From an uncultured Clostridia bacterium (GTDB taxonomy: Bacteria > Bacillota > Clostridia > Christensenellales > UBA1242), in the NCBI GenBank assembly GCA_944384425.1, contig CALWTI010000008.1, forward strand, positions 1 through 33,647: DNA of 33,647 bases, given 5' to 3'. The translations under genes and the position numbers were made by a program. Shown piece by piece: positions 1 through 8,400 of the stretch. Position 1 is the stretch's first letter; every line of letters starts with the position of its first letter. Under the pieces are notes generated by a model. That model worked only from the letters and a program-made list of their open reading frames with translations, was not told the origin of the DNA and searched no databases.

Positions 1-1
1 T

Positions 2-2794
2 TACAGCGTTGCAAAAGTTTGCGAAAACTGGGATACATATCTTAAAAGTTTGTATGTTTTTGAAGGCGTAAACTTTGACAAAAATTCACCTAGTTATGAC
101 GAAAGAGCTGAGTATCTTAATGTCAATGTTAGAATAATGCAACCATATGCCGCTGCATACGCATACACAGAACACATAGGCATTCAAACAAACAACTGGC
201 AAGACGCTGCCATAACGGGCGAAAACTTTGGCTGGGGCATGACACACGAAATTGGACACATGATGGACATTAGCGAGCGTGTTGTGTCAGAAACAACAAA
301 CAACATGGTGTCCAACTTCAACAAGTCAGCAAATGAGAAAACTGGTTCCAGAGAAAACCATTCAACAATCACAAACCTCATGGCTCCTGACGATGTCGAC
401 CCTGCAAATGTTTGGCAAAAAAATTCTGGCAATGCAGCAATTTGGTGGAATATTGAAAGTATCTTCCCTGGATACTGGGGCAAACTTGAAAATATGTACC
501 GAACAGCCACCGCTAGTGGTATGAACAAAGTTGAAAAGCAAGTCTATTTTAGCAGTATTGTTACAGGTATTGACCTATCATACTACTTTGAAAGATATGG
601 CTATGCACTTGGCGGAACAATGTTTGTTGAAAGCACTGCTAGTGACGCATTCAAAACCGCAATGCAAAAACTGCATGATGACGGGACAATAGTCAACAAT
701 CCATTAAAGCTATGGTATGTTGACAATATGACATATACCTACCTACTCGAATATGGCGACAAACTCGATATCTACGACGATTCAATGAAGATAAATATAG
801 TCTCAGTTGAGAAGACGAGTAACGGCTACGGCATACTTATGCCATACCAAAAAGACAAAATTGGACATCTTGGCTACGAAATACTTGAAGGAAATGATAC
901 CGACGACTACAAAGTAATCGCCTTCACAAACTCAAACTATTACACTGACACAAAAACATACCCTGACGGCTACACACCTAATTACAAAATAAGAGCTTAT
1001 GACAGAAGACTAAATGCAACGGCACTTAGTGACACATATACAAATCAAAGCACAACAGTTTGTCGCATAGAAGACAAATACTACAACACGCTCAAAGACG
1101 CAATAAATAATGCTAGCGCTGGTGACACAATATATCTTTTAAATGATATAAAAGAAAACAGCATTGTTGTAGACAAAAATATAACTTTAAAAATAGATTC
1201 TAGCGTTAAAAAAGATATAACTTTTTACAAGACAACTTCCTTAAACATCTTCACAGTGAACTCAGCAGTAAATTTTGTTATTGAAGGAAATAGCACAAAC
1301 AAAATAGTTTTTGAAGGAAATTATGCAAATCTTGGTGATAGAGCAATTGTTTCAAACGGCAACTTCACAACAAAAAATGTAATATTTAAAAACTTCAATT
1401 CAAATACTTCTGCCGGTGGCGTGATATATGTTGCAAGTGGCACCGCGACATTTGAAAACACAGAATTTTTGAACAATAAGGCAAATGACAATGGTGGGGC
1501 AATAACGACATCAACTTCTGCTTCACTTGTAATTAACTCGTGCACTTTTGAAAATAACTCAGTAAGTGGCAATGGTGGAGCACTTGAATTAAAATGCAAA
1601 ACAGTTGTCACAAATTCACGCTTTATTTCAAACAAAGCATCAAGCGCCGGCGCTTTTATCAACAACTCAGGCACTTGCACATTCACAAACTGTGAATTTA
1701 TCCAAAACAGTGCTAGTGGTTTTGGTGGAGTGTGCTTTGCATACGGCACAGTGCAGTTTAAAAATTGCAAGTTCACATCAAATAGCGCAAAGTATGGCGG
1801 AGTTGTCTATGGTCAAAGTTCTTCAAAAACGACTTTTTCAAACTGTACCCTAACCCAAAATTCAGCATCAGTTGAAGGTGCAACCGTTTATACAAATCAG
1901 TACAGCACAATAACATTAAATAACTCAGATATCTTTTCAAACAAATCAAATAAAGGCGATGTGCTTTACCTAAACAACGGAACAATCACTTTAAATGTTA
2001 CAGACAACAAAATTGAAGGCGAAATGTATTTGAATGGTTCAAACACATTGAAATTAAACGGCAATTTGACCAACATAAATGCAACAATTTATTCTGATAA
2101 AGGCTTTGACCAAACAATTATAACTAACAACACAGTTATGTCAGAAGATTTTAAAAATCACATAAAGATTTCACCAAAAATCTCTTCTAAATATGACCTA
2201 TATCTTTCTGACAACCAAAAAGAAATAAAATTAAAAAAGGCAACCTATCAAATAGGCATCACCGTTGCAGATAAAACCACAATGATTGACACGCTTTTTG
2301 CGTATGGTGACACATACACACTACCTACTGCCGAAGTTTCAAATCTGTATGAGTTTGTTTGTTGGCAATATGCAAATGCAACATACAACCCTGGCGACAC
2401 AATAACAATAACCCAAAATACAAACATTGTTGCAGTGCTAAATCAGCTTTCATTCAATTTAAAAATCAACATAAATGGCGAAATAGTCACATCAAAAATG
2501 TCATATGCTGATGGCGACACAATATCGCTTGCCTCGCTTATTGACTCAAACAAATACAAAGTTCTTGGCTGGTATTATGCCGGTGACACATATGAGCCAA
2601 ATGAAAATATTACATTTGATAAATACTACACAGATATAACTGCCATTGTTGAGCAAACTTCACAAAACGAACCACAAACACAGCCACAAAATCAAACAAT
2701 GCTTTATGTTATTATTTTCGGCGCTATCTTCTTAATAATTGTAATTATCACAATAATTATTTTAATTATAAAAAAACGCAAAAAAAATAAATAA
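2..2794 (+). CDS. M60-family metallopeptidase with beta-helix stalk, C-terminal membrane anchor (5' partial)
   Basis: The reading frame is already open at base 2, so the N-terminus lies outside the window; the TTG at 50 is only the first possible internal start. About 66 residues after that TTG is a zinc motif HEIGH, followed about 11 residues later by ETTNN. This fits the M60/enhancin pattern HExxH-x(8-24)-E, a family that includes host-mucin glycoproteases. Residues ~340-650 are N/G-rich repeats with recurring GG and NC/NS turns, as in right-handed parallel beta-helices. Residues ~750-880 hold two InlB-like (Listeria/Bacteroides) repeats with a W/G-Y pattern and GDT turns. A Q/P/N-rich linker leads to one membrane segment (~887-907) and a KKRKKNK tail. 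There is no LPXTG, so anchoring is by the membrane helix. Mucin or glycoprotein as substrate is inferred from the family. A terminator follows 14 bases after the stop. Confidence 0.85.
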   Translation, partial: YSVAKVCENWDTYLKSLYVFEGVNFDKNSPSYDERAEYLNVNVRIMQPYAAAYAYTEHIGIQTNNWQDAAITGENFGWGMTHEIGHMMDISERVVSETTNNMVSNFNKSANEKTGSRENHSTITNLMAPDDVDPANVWQKNSGNAAIWWNIESIFPGYWGKLENMYRTATASGMNKVEKQVYFSSIVTGIDLSYYFERYGYALGGTMFVESTASDAFKTAMQKLHDDGTIVNNPLKLWYVDNMTYTYLLEYGDKLDIYDDSMKINIVSVEKTSNGYGILMPYQKDKIGHLGYEILEGNDTDDYKVIAFTNSNYYTDTKTYPDGYTPNYKIRAYDRRLNATALSDTYTNQSTTVCRIEDKYYNTLKDAINNASAGDTIYLLNDIKENSIVVDKNITLKIDSSVKKDITFYKTTSLNIFTVNSAVNFVIEGNSTNKIVFEGNYANLGDRAIVSNGNFTTKNVIFKNFNSNTSAGGVIYVASGTATFENTEFLNNKANDNGGAITTSTSASLVINSCTFENNSVSGNGGALELKCKTVVTNSRFISNKASSAGAFINNSGTCTFTNCEFIQNSASGFGGVCFAYGTVQFKNCKFTSNSAKYGGVVYGQSSSKTTFSNCTLTQNSASVEGATVYTNQYSTITLNNSDIFSNKSNKGDVLYLNNGTITLNVTDNKIEGEMYLNGSNTLKLNGNLTNINATIYSDKGFDQTIITNNTVMSEDFKNHIKISPKISSKYDLYLSDNQKEIKLKKATYQIGITVADKTTMIDTLFAYGDTYTLPTAEVSNLYEFVCWQYANATYNPGDTITITQNTNIVAVLNQLSFNLKININGEIVTSKMSYADGDTISLASLIDSNKYKVLGWYYAGDTYEPNENITFDKYYTDITAIVEQTSQNEPQTQPQNQTMLYVIIFGAIFLIIVIITIIILIIKKRKKNK

Positions 2795-2808
2795 AGCATA
2801 AAAGTAAT

Positions 2809-2835
2809 AAACACACATTTAATTGTGTGTTTTTT
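2809..2835 (+). terminator. Rho-independent terminator of the M60 gene
   Basis: A perfect 9-bp stem AAACACACA/TGTGTGTTT with a 6-base loop, running into a T-tract. It lies 14 bases past the M60 stop and just before the convergent ASCH gene. Confidence 0.85.
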
Positions 2836-2843
2836 GCTTATTT

Positions 2844-3218
2844 TTACAAAAGTTTTATTTTGAAAATAACAACGCCATATTTATTTTCATCTTCACGACT
2901 ATATATCGTTCTGTATGTGTCTATCATCTCTTGCTTAGTTGAATTTTTAAAGCCCAAATCACTTTTGTCAACACTATCTGCCATTTCGTCAAAATTCTTA
3001 AAAATAAATTTATCCAAAATAATCGCCGTCAATGTTTGAGCTTTGTCTGGAAGTTTATAAAAAGTTATTGTGTCAAAAACATTGAAGTCTTTACGCTTCT
3101 CGTCGTTTAGTCGCCCTTCCAAAGTTTTCTCTCCACTTTTAATTAGCTCAAAATATATTGGAGATAGACTCAGTATGTGGTGTTTATGGCTATTTTGTTC
3201 TATTTTTTTATTTTCCAT
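2844..3218 (-). CDS. ASCH-domain protein
   Basis: 124 residues. The N-terminal part has the ASCH pattern: H-x-L-x-L followed by YFELIKSGEKTLEGRL, then a conserved K/R-rich stretch and a hydrophobic strand leading to FYKL. ASCH domains have a PUA-like beta-barrel and bind RNA or nucleotide-like ligands; most bacterial members are uncharacterised, though some hydrolyse N4-acetylcytidine. The length matches a stand-alone ASCH protein. The start is set by AGGAG six bases before the ATG. It converges on the M60 gene and seems to be monocistronic. Family assignment is fairly sure; the activity is not known. Confidence 0.8.
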   Translation of the reverse strand: MENKKIEQNSHKHHILSLSPIYFELIKSGEKTLEGRLNDEKRKDFNVFDTITFYKLPDKAQTLTAIILDKFIFKNFDEMADSVDKSDLGFKNSTKQEMIDTYRTIYSREDENKYGVVIFKIKLL

Positions 3219-3276
3219 CTTTCTCCTAAAAAAGTGTTTTCTGATACTTTCATTTTTAACATTGGCACAAAAAAAC

Positions 3277-3305
3277 TTGCATTGTTATATAAAATTATAT
3301 ATAAT
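3277..3305 (+). promoter_or_regulatory. Promoter of tRNA-Val
   Basis: TTGCAT, a 17-base spacer, then TATAAT at 3300-3305. The tRNA begins 14 bases downstream of the -10 box, leaving a short 5' leader for processing. Confidence 0.75.
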
Positions 3306-3318
3306 ATATAATGTTTAT

Positions 3319-3394
3319 GGGCAATTAACTCAGTTGGTAGAGTGCCACTTTCACGTAGTGGAAGTCAGGAGTTCGAGCCTCTTATTGCCCACCA
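3319..3394 (+). tRNA. tRNA-Val (anticodon CAC)
   Basis: Complete cloverleaf with an encoded CCA end. The acceptor stem GGGCAAT/ATTGCCC is perfect, the D stem is ACTC/GAGT, the anticodon stem CCACT/AGTGG encloses loop TTCACGT (anticodon CAC, reads GUG), and the T arm contains TTCGAGC. The discriminator base is A. A CAC valine tRNA is a dedicated GUG reader; most AT-rich Bacillota manage with a UAC tRNA, so this is probably one of several valine tRNAs in the genome. Confidence 0.93.
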
Positions 3395-3403
3395 ATAATA
3401 TTT

Positions 3404-3432
3404 ATGGTTAGCATGACGCTAACCATTTTTTT
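3404..3432 (+). terminator. Terminator of tRNA-Val
   Basis: Perfect 9-bp stem ATGGTTAGC/GCTAACCAT, 5-base loop ATGAC, followed by seven T. It starts 10 bases after the CCA end. Confidence 0.9.
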
Positions 3433-3492
3433 ACTATCTTATTATTCACCTTTACAATTTTACCAATGTGATCTTTATTCATATAACCTCCC

Positions 3493-4170
3493 TTATATTT
3501 TTAAAACCCACTTTATTCCCTTGGCAGTTCTGTTTATTGTGTTTGCAAAATGATTGCCGATGTTCATCTCAAAAGTTGTCAATATGTTTTTAGATTTAAA
3601 ATAATTATAAATTTTTTGAGTATTTTCGTCAACACATCTAAGATATATATTTTTTGTGCTCGCCTCTTTGTCACCCAAAGAAAAATATATGCTTTTTGGT
3701 ATTTTCTTCATTTTGTTATTAAAAACAAAATCACAAAAGTTTGGAAACCAAAGCGAACCCGAAGCTGAAGCAACTTTATCAAACAAAGTGGTCTTGAAAA
3801 TGGAATAAACGGCAAAAAGTCCCGCAAGCGAATATCCCGCAATTATGTTATAGCTACCACTATTTTTAATAAAACTATTGACCAAAGGCAAAATTTCACT
3901 ACTCAAAATATTCAAAAAATCGTCTGCCATGCCCTTGCTCTCTTCGTCATTTTTATATATTGGTGGAATACGCCAAGGTGTTAGATAGTCATTCCAATTA
4001 AAGTTTGATATTGCGACCAAAATAAAAGGCTTGCAATTTATTTTTTTGCACTCATTCCAAACTTTTTCGCCGTCATCAAAAACCATTGGAAGATAAACAA
4101 CTGGCACATCTTTTAGCTCTTCGCCATAAACACAAACTTTGATTTTCTCACTTGTTTCAAAATTTATCAC
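3493..4170 (-). CDS. Alpha/beta-hydrolase esterase (esterase D / Fes-IroE-like)
   Basis: 225 residues, the length of a single alpha/beta-hydrolase domain. The nucleophile elbow is GYSLAG (Ser at ~114), an acidic residue follows a beta strand in SLGDKEAS (Asp ~167), and the catalytic His is likely in GNHF (~207). W and F residues before the elbow fit COG2819-type hydrolases, which act on siderophore or acyl esters. No signal peptide is visible, so it is probably cytoplasmic. The start is GTG at 4168-4170, supported by AAGGTG seven bases upstream. The substrate cannot be told from sequence. Confidence 0.75.
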   Translation of the reverse strand: MINFETSEKIKVCVYGEELKDVPVVYLPMVFDDGEKVWNECKKINCKPFILVAISNFNWNDYLTPWRIPPIYKNDEESKGMADDFLNILSSEILPLVNSFIKNSGSYNIIAGYSLAGLFAVYSIFKTTLFDKVASASGSLWFPNFCDFVFNNKMKKIPKSIYFSLGDKEASTKNIYLRCVDENTQKIYNYFKSKNILTTFEMNIGNHFANTINRTAKGIKWVLKI

Positions 4171-4258
4171 TTCGTCACCTTTTAATAAATATCAACTTCA
4201 ACTTATCACAAAAAATTTATTTATGTCAATTACACAATTTGTTTTAAAAAAATTTTTA

Positions 4259-4287
4259 TTGAAATTTTATTAAGAATAAAGTATTAT
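4259..4287 (+). promoter_or_regulatory. Promoter of the HIT-family gene
   Basis: TTGAAA, a 17-base spacer, TATTAT at 4282-4287. The ATG follows about 60 bases later behind AAGGAG. Confidence 0.65.
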
Positions 4288-4347
4288 TATAAAAACTAGA
4301 TAAATAAGGCAAAAATAATGAAAAATTTTAATAAATAAGGAGAATTT

Positions 4348-4842
4348 ATGGAAGAAAAAGATTTATTAAAACTTTCAGCGAAAGAGCTCACCGATATGGG
4401 CGTTTGTCCAACTTGTCTAAACAGAAAATATAACGGTGCAATATTTGGTGACGACAGTAAACTCAAACTTTATGAAGACAAAGATATTGAATGTTTGTTT
4501 GTTGCAAACCCAAGGGCTGTCGGCCATATGATGATATCGACACAAACGCACTATCACGATATGAGTGAAGCTCCTGATGCTCTAAACTGCAAGATGATTA
4601 AATTTGCCAAGCAGTTTATGATAATACTAAAAGAAGTTTATGGCTGTGAAAGAGTTTATCTTTGCACAATGAGCGACGGCCCTATGAACCACTATCACCT
4701 TCAACTTATCCCACGCTACTCATTTGAAGAGCGTGGCTCAAAAAATTTCGTCAAACCAAGAAAGGAATATGTGTTTGACGAAAAATCATTTCTTTTAATA
4801 AGACAAAAAATTTCACAGTTCGCTAAAACTCTTAAAAATTAA
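4348..4842 (+). CDS. HIT-superfamily protein, GalT-like HxHxQ motif
   Basis: 164 residues. The active-site motif is HYHLQLIPR near residues 115-123. It reads H-x-H-x-Q rather than the usual H-x-H-x-H, as in galactose-1-phosphate uridylyltransferase. CPTC at residues 20-23 could bind zinc together with a more distal His (HYH at 68-70). The family transfers or hydrolyses nucleotides on the alpha-phosphate through the middle His of the motif. Here the Q suggests a transferase or a divergent hydrolase; the substrate is unknown. AAGGAG seven bases before the ATG fixes the start. The gene converges on the aldehyde dehydrogenase and the two stop codons overlap. Confidence 0.82.
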   Translation: MEEKDLLKLSAKELTDMGVCPTCLNRKYNGAIFGDDSKLKLYEDKDIECLFVANPRAVGHMMISTQTHYHDMSEAPDALNCKMIKFAKQFMIILKEVYGCERVYLCTMSDGPMNHYHLQLIPRYSFEERGSKNFVKPRKEYVFDEKSFLLIRQKISQFAKTLKN

Positions 4843-6206
4843 AAGAACTTTTTAATCATTTTTTTCTTAAACTTTGTGTGTGGTCTATATCTTAGTGACA
4901 CATCTATTTTTGTTGACTTATTAACAATACTTTTGTGGTGTGAGAAAGTGTCAAACCCACGCTTGCCATGGTATGCCCCCATTCCACTTTGTCCAACTCC
5001 GCCAAATGCTAAAAGTGGTGTTGTTAAGTGCATAATGGTGTCATTTATGCAACCACCACCAAACATAACATTGTCTTCAAAAAAGCTTATCGTGTGCTTG
5101 TCTTGACTAAACACATACATAGCAAGTGGCGTGTCATTTCTTCTTATTATTTCAAGCGCTTCGGCGTTTGTCTTGTATGTAACAACTGGAAGTATTGGTC
5201 CAAAAATCTCTTCTGTCATCAAAAGTGAATCTTTGCTTGGGTCAACAACTATTGTTGGCTCAACTTTTAAACTGTTTGCGTCAGACTTGCCACCATAATA
5301 TATATTTTGCCCGTCAAGAAAACTTATCACTTTGTTAAAATGTTTTTCTGATATGATTTTGCCATAATTTTCGTCTTCAAGTGGGTGTTCGCCGTATTGA
5401 CGCTTTATCTCGCTCACAAGAGCTTTTAGTAGTTGCTCTTTGACGCTTTCATGCACCAAAATATAGTCAGGGGCAACGCAAGTTTGACCAACATTCATAA
5501 ATTTTCCAAACACTATTCTTCTTGCTGAAAGGTCTATTTTTGCACTCTTGTCAACTATGCATGGGCTTTTTCCGCCGAGTTCAAGCGTGACTGTCGTCAT
5601 GTACTTTTCTGCACTTTGCAAAACGACATGACCAACCGCCTTGCTCCCAGTGAAAAATATGTGGTCAAATTTAAGCGTCAAAAGGTCTTGATTGGCTTCA
5701 CGACCACCAAGTATGCTTGCAACATATTTTGTGTCAAAAGTGTCAGACAAAATGTCATGAATAAGCTGACTTGTGGCTGGCGAATATGACGATGGCTTGA
5801 CAATGGCTGTGTTCCCTGCCGCAAGTGCGTCAACAAGTGGCTCAATGGTGAGCATAAAAGGATAGTTCCAAGGGCTCATTATGAGCACATTGCCTTTTGG
5901 ACATGGTAAAACATATGACTTTGACGAAAAGTTCGCTATTTCAGTGTGTACTTTTTGCTTTTTCGCAAATTTATTAAGATGGCTGAGCATAAAGTCAATT
6001 TCATTGATAACAAGTGCAAATTCAGACATATAACTTTCAATCTCTGCCTTGCCTAGGTCCTTTTTTAGTGCGTCATAAATGTTTTGTTCGTTTTGAATTA
6101 TCGCGGTTTTTAGTTTCTTGAGTTGCTTTTTTCTAAAATGCAAATCTCTTGTTTCTCCCGTCAAAAAATACTCTCTTTGACTTTGTAATATATCTTGCGT
6201 TGTCAT
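4839..6206 (-). CDS. NAD(P)-dependent aldehyde dehydrogenase, class 3 type
   Basis: 455 residues, the usual length of ALDH3-type enzymes (long-chain fatty aldehyde and related). It shows PWNYP (Asn ~114), the cofactor-loop sequence FFTGSKAVG, the general base in LELGGK (Glu ~209), and the catalytic Cys in GQTCVAPDY (Cys ~243). The C-terminal FGGVGQSGMGAYHG is typical of class 3. It oxidises aldehydes to acids in the cytoplasm; the aldehyde source is not evident. AGGAGG five bases before the ATG sets the start. It lies 25 bases after the DUF4279-like gene and is likely in the same transcript. Confidence 0.92.
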   Translation of the reverse strand: MTTQDILQSQREYFLTGETRDLHFRKKQLKKLKTAIIQNEQNIYDALKKDLGKAEIESYMSEFALVINEIDFMLSHLNKFAKKQKVHTEIANFSSKSYVLPCPKGNVLIMSPWNYPFMLTIEPLVDALAAGNTAIVKPSSYSPATSQLIHDILSDTFDTKYVASILGGREANQDLLTLKFDHIFFTGSKAVGHVVLQSAEKYMTTVTLELGGKSPCIVDKSAKIDLSARRIVFGKFMNVGQTCVAPDYILVHESVKEQLLKALVSEIKRQYGEHPLEDENYGKIISEKHFNKVISFLDGQNIYYGGKSDANSLKVEPTIVVDPSKDSLLMTEEIFGPILPVVTYKTNAEALEIIRRNDTPLAMYVFSQDKHTISFFEDNVMFGGGCINDTIMHLTTPLLAFGGVGQSGMGAYHGKRGFDTFSHHKSIVNKSTKIDVSLRYRPHTKFKKKMIKKFF

Positions 6207-6231
6207 TATTTCCTCCTAAGTGTGTTTTATT

Positions 6232-6651
6232 TTAATTGAAAGTATCCATAAAATCTACATCAAAAGAAACGCCTAATTTTGCAAACATCTCTATTGTTGC
6301 TGGCGTTAGGGCTATAATTGGCCTTTCGTTCGTCTTTGTGAAAATCAAGCTGAAAGTTGCCTTGCCGCTATTTTCTGCAAGCACTTTTTTCAAGTCGCCA
6401 AAATATTCAAAAATATGTCTTGTAAAACTTTCAATTGCCATGTCGGTATTTATGCTCATTGACTCCTTTGACCTATACCAAATCTTTGCTGCTTTGTGTG
6501 GACCTTTTGAGTCTACAAAAGATGTCTTTTTGTGCGCCTCAATACCAAAATGCTTTTCTATTTCGTTCACATCCACATCTTTTTTGAAATCTAGATGCAA
6601 ACTTATATGATAACTATATTTTTCTTCCATTGTTTTCATATCTTTTCTCAT
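6232..6651 (-). CDS. DUF4279-like protein
   Basis: 139 residues, no membrane segment. An opening strand YSYHISLHLDF is followed by a helix with HFGI, a central KIWYRSKESM strand, and a closing pattern LTPATIEMFAKLGVSFDVD. This order matches the DUF4279 family as I know it; no biochemical role is established. The first ATG lacks a ribosome site. The ATG at 6637-6639 (MKTMEEKY) has GAGAAAAG just upstream and may be the true start, giving 135 residues. A TATACT box about 15 bases before the first ATG is the probable -10. It is upstream of the aldehyde dehydrogenase. Confidence 0.6.
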   Translation of the reverse strand: MRKDMKTMEEKYSYHISLHLDFKKDVDVNEIEKHFGIEAHKKTSFVDSKGPHKAAKIWYRSKESMSINTDMAIESFTRHIFEYFGDLKKVLAENSGKATFSLIFTKTNERPIIALTPATIEMFAKLGVSFDVDFMDTFN

Positions 6652-6820
6652 TAAATTAACAATGAAAGTATATCATACAACATATTTATTTAAAAATGAA
6701 TTTTGTGTTATACAATACAACTTTATGTGCAATTTTGACAAATTATGAAATTTATGAGTGTTTCGACAAATTTTTACAAACAAAAATATTTAATAGACGC
6801 ACATAATTTTTTTCAATAGT

Positions 6821-6850
6821 TTGACGAAACATGGTCTTATTTTATATACT
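6821..6850 (+). promoter_or_regulatory. Promoter of glf
   Basis: TTGACG, an 18-base spacer, TATACT. The glf ATG follows 22 bases later with AAGGAAA in between. Confidence 0.7.
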
Positions 6851-6872
6851 TAAACCATAAAAGGAAAAAACT

Positions 6873-7967
6873 ATGGACTATTTAATTGTTGGCGCTGGAC
6901 TTTTTGGCGCAGTTTGTGCAAGAGAACTTACAAAAAAAGGTAAAAAGTGTGTTGTGATTGACAGACGCCCTCACATCGCAGGGAATTGCTACACCGAAGA
7001 AATTGAATCAATAAACGTTCACAAATATGGTGCGCACATATTCCACACACAAGACAAAGAAATTTGGGACTATGTCAATCAATTCGCAGAATTTAACAAC
7101 TACATAAACTCCCCTGTCGCAAGGTATAAAAATGAAATATATAATATGCCATTTAACATGAATACATTTACTAAACTTTGGAGCGATGTCTTCACCCCTG
7201 ATGATGCAAAGAAAAAAATCGAAAGTGAACGCAGTGCATATTATACACAAGACCCAAAGAACCTTGAACAACAGGCAATTAACCTTGTTGGAAAAACAAT
7301 TTTTGAAAAACTTGTCAAGGGATACACCGAAAAACAATGGGGCAAAAGTTGTGACGAACTGCCTGCCTTTATCATAAAAAGATTGCCAGTAAGGTTCACT
7401 TTTGACAATAACTATTTCAATGATAGATATCAAGGTATTCCTATTGGTGGATACACAAAAATGGTTGAAAAAATGCTTAAAGGCGTTGAAGTTAGACTCA
7501 ATGAAGATTTTCTCAAAAACAAAGAACAGTATTTAAGCCAAGCGAAAAAAATAATCTACACTGGCGCAATAGATGAGTATTTTGACTATGTTTATGGCGC
7601 TCTTGAATATAGAAGCGTGAGATTTGAAACGCAAGTTTATGACACCGATAACTACCAAGGTAACGCCGTTATCAATTATACTGACAAAGATGTGCCATAC
7701 ACACGAGTCATTGAACACAAGCATTTTGAATTTGGTAAACAACCAAAAACTGTTGTTAGTCGTGAGTACTCAAAAAAATGGGAGAAAGGTGATGAACCAT
7801 ACTACCCTGTAAATGATGAAAAGAACTCAATGCTATATAGTAAATATAAAGCCCTCGCCGAAACACAAGACAAAGTTATTTTTGGTGGACGGCTTGGACA
7901 ATATAAATATTTCGATATGCACAATGTCATACGCGAAGCATTAAATTTGGTACAAAAATTGGTTTAA
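6873..7967 (+). CDS. glf: UDP-galactopyranose mutase
   Basis: 364 residues, matching the ~367-residue family norm. The FAD Rossmann motif VGAGLFGAVCA is at the N-terminus, followed by GNC and KYGAHIFHT. The central segment contains YTEKQWGKSCDELPAF, then RLPVRFTFDNNYFNDRYQGIPIGGYT. The C-terminal FAD-binding part has GRLGQYKYFDMHNVI. The enzyme converts UDP-galactopyranose to UDP-galactofuranose in the cytoplasm, so the cell likely puts galactofuranose in a surface glycan. It has its own promoter and terminator; no glycosyltransferases are adjacent. Confidence 0.95.
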   Translation: MDYLIVGAGLFGAVCARELTKKGKKCVVIDRRPHIAGNCYTEEIESINVHKYGAHIFHTQDKEIWDYVNQFAEFNNYINSPVARYKNEIYNMPFNMNTFTKLWSDVFTPDDAKKKIESERSAYYTQDPKNLEQQAINLVGKTIFEKLVKGYTEKQWGKSCDELPAFIIKRLPVRFTFDNNYFNDRYQGIPIGGYTKMVEKMLKGVEVRLNEDFLKNKEQYLSQAKKIIYTGAIDEYFDYVYGALEYRSVRFETQVYDTDNYQGNAVINYTDKDVPYTRVIEHKHFEFGKQPKTVVSREYSKKWEKGDEPYYPVNDEKNSMLYSKYKALAETQDKVIFGGRLGQYKYFDMHNVIREALNLVQKLV

Positions 7968-7990
7968 CAATGTTAAACCAATTTTTTTAT
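7957..7990. terminator. Bidirectional terminator between glf and the cyclophilin-fold gene
   Basis: A perfect 12-bp stem AATTGGTTTAAC/GTTAAACCAATT with a 3-base loop. T-runs lie on both sides (AAAAATT left, ATTTTTTT right), so it can serve both convergent genes. It contains the glf stop codon. Confidence 0.85.
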
Positions 7991-8346
7991 TTAATAGACA
8001 GTGTGACAGTGACATCACCGTCACCAAGCAAACTTTTTAATTGACTTTGACTAATATTTTCAATTTTACCAAGCCTTGTGAACGTGTAGGCATTTTTGTC
8101 GTAATAAATTACAAAATATTTGCCTTGATACAAAATCAAGTCCCCTGCACTTGTGGCGAAGTATGTGTCATTTCTTGGCAATGTTTTTCCAAGTGAACCA
8201 ACTTTTTCAAAATTAGAATAGTCATTCATTTCAATGACAATGTCGCCTTTCTTTAAAATATCCATAAGCGCTTTTGTTGATGTATTGTCAACAAGCTTTG
8301 CTTGCAAAACCTTCTCACCAATTTTTATAAAAATCACATTATCCAT
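7987..8346 (-). CDS. Cyclophilin-like-fold protein
   Basis: 119 residues. The opening IFIKIGEKVLQAKLVDNTSTKALMDIL and the G-D-x-x-x-E-M-N-D-Y pattern, with later GDLILYQGKYFVIYYDKN, match the cyclophilin-like superfamily proteins of ~110-120 residues found alone or in flavodoxin-like genes. Proline-isomerase activity has not been shown for this branch. GGAG seven bases before the ATG sets the start. It lies 54 bases downstream of the DUF4143 ATPase on the same strand and may be read through from it. Confidence 0.75.
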   Translation of the reverse strand: MDNVIFIKIGEKVLQAKLVDNTSTKALMDILKKGDIVIEMNDYSNFEKVGSLGKTLPRNDTYFATSAGDLILYQGKYFVIYYDKNAYTFTRLGKIENISQSQLKSLLGDGDVTVTLSIK

Positions 8347-8400
8347 TATTATCTCCGTTTAAAGAATATAAAACCAATTACTAAACCTATTAAATGTTTT

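Noticed and set aside
1321..1985. Antisense open frames within the M60 gene
   Set aside because: They lie opposite low-complexity repeat codons and lack start signals.
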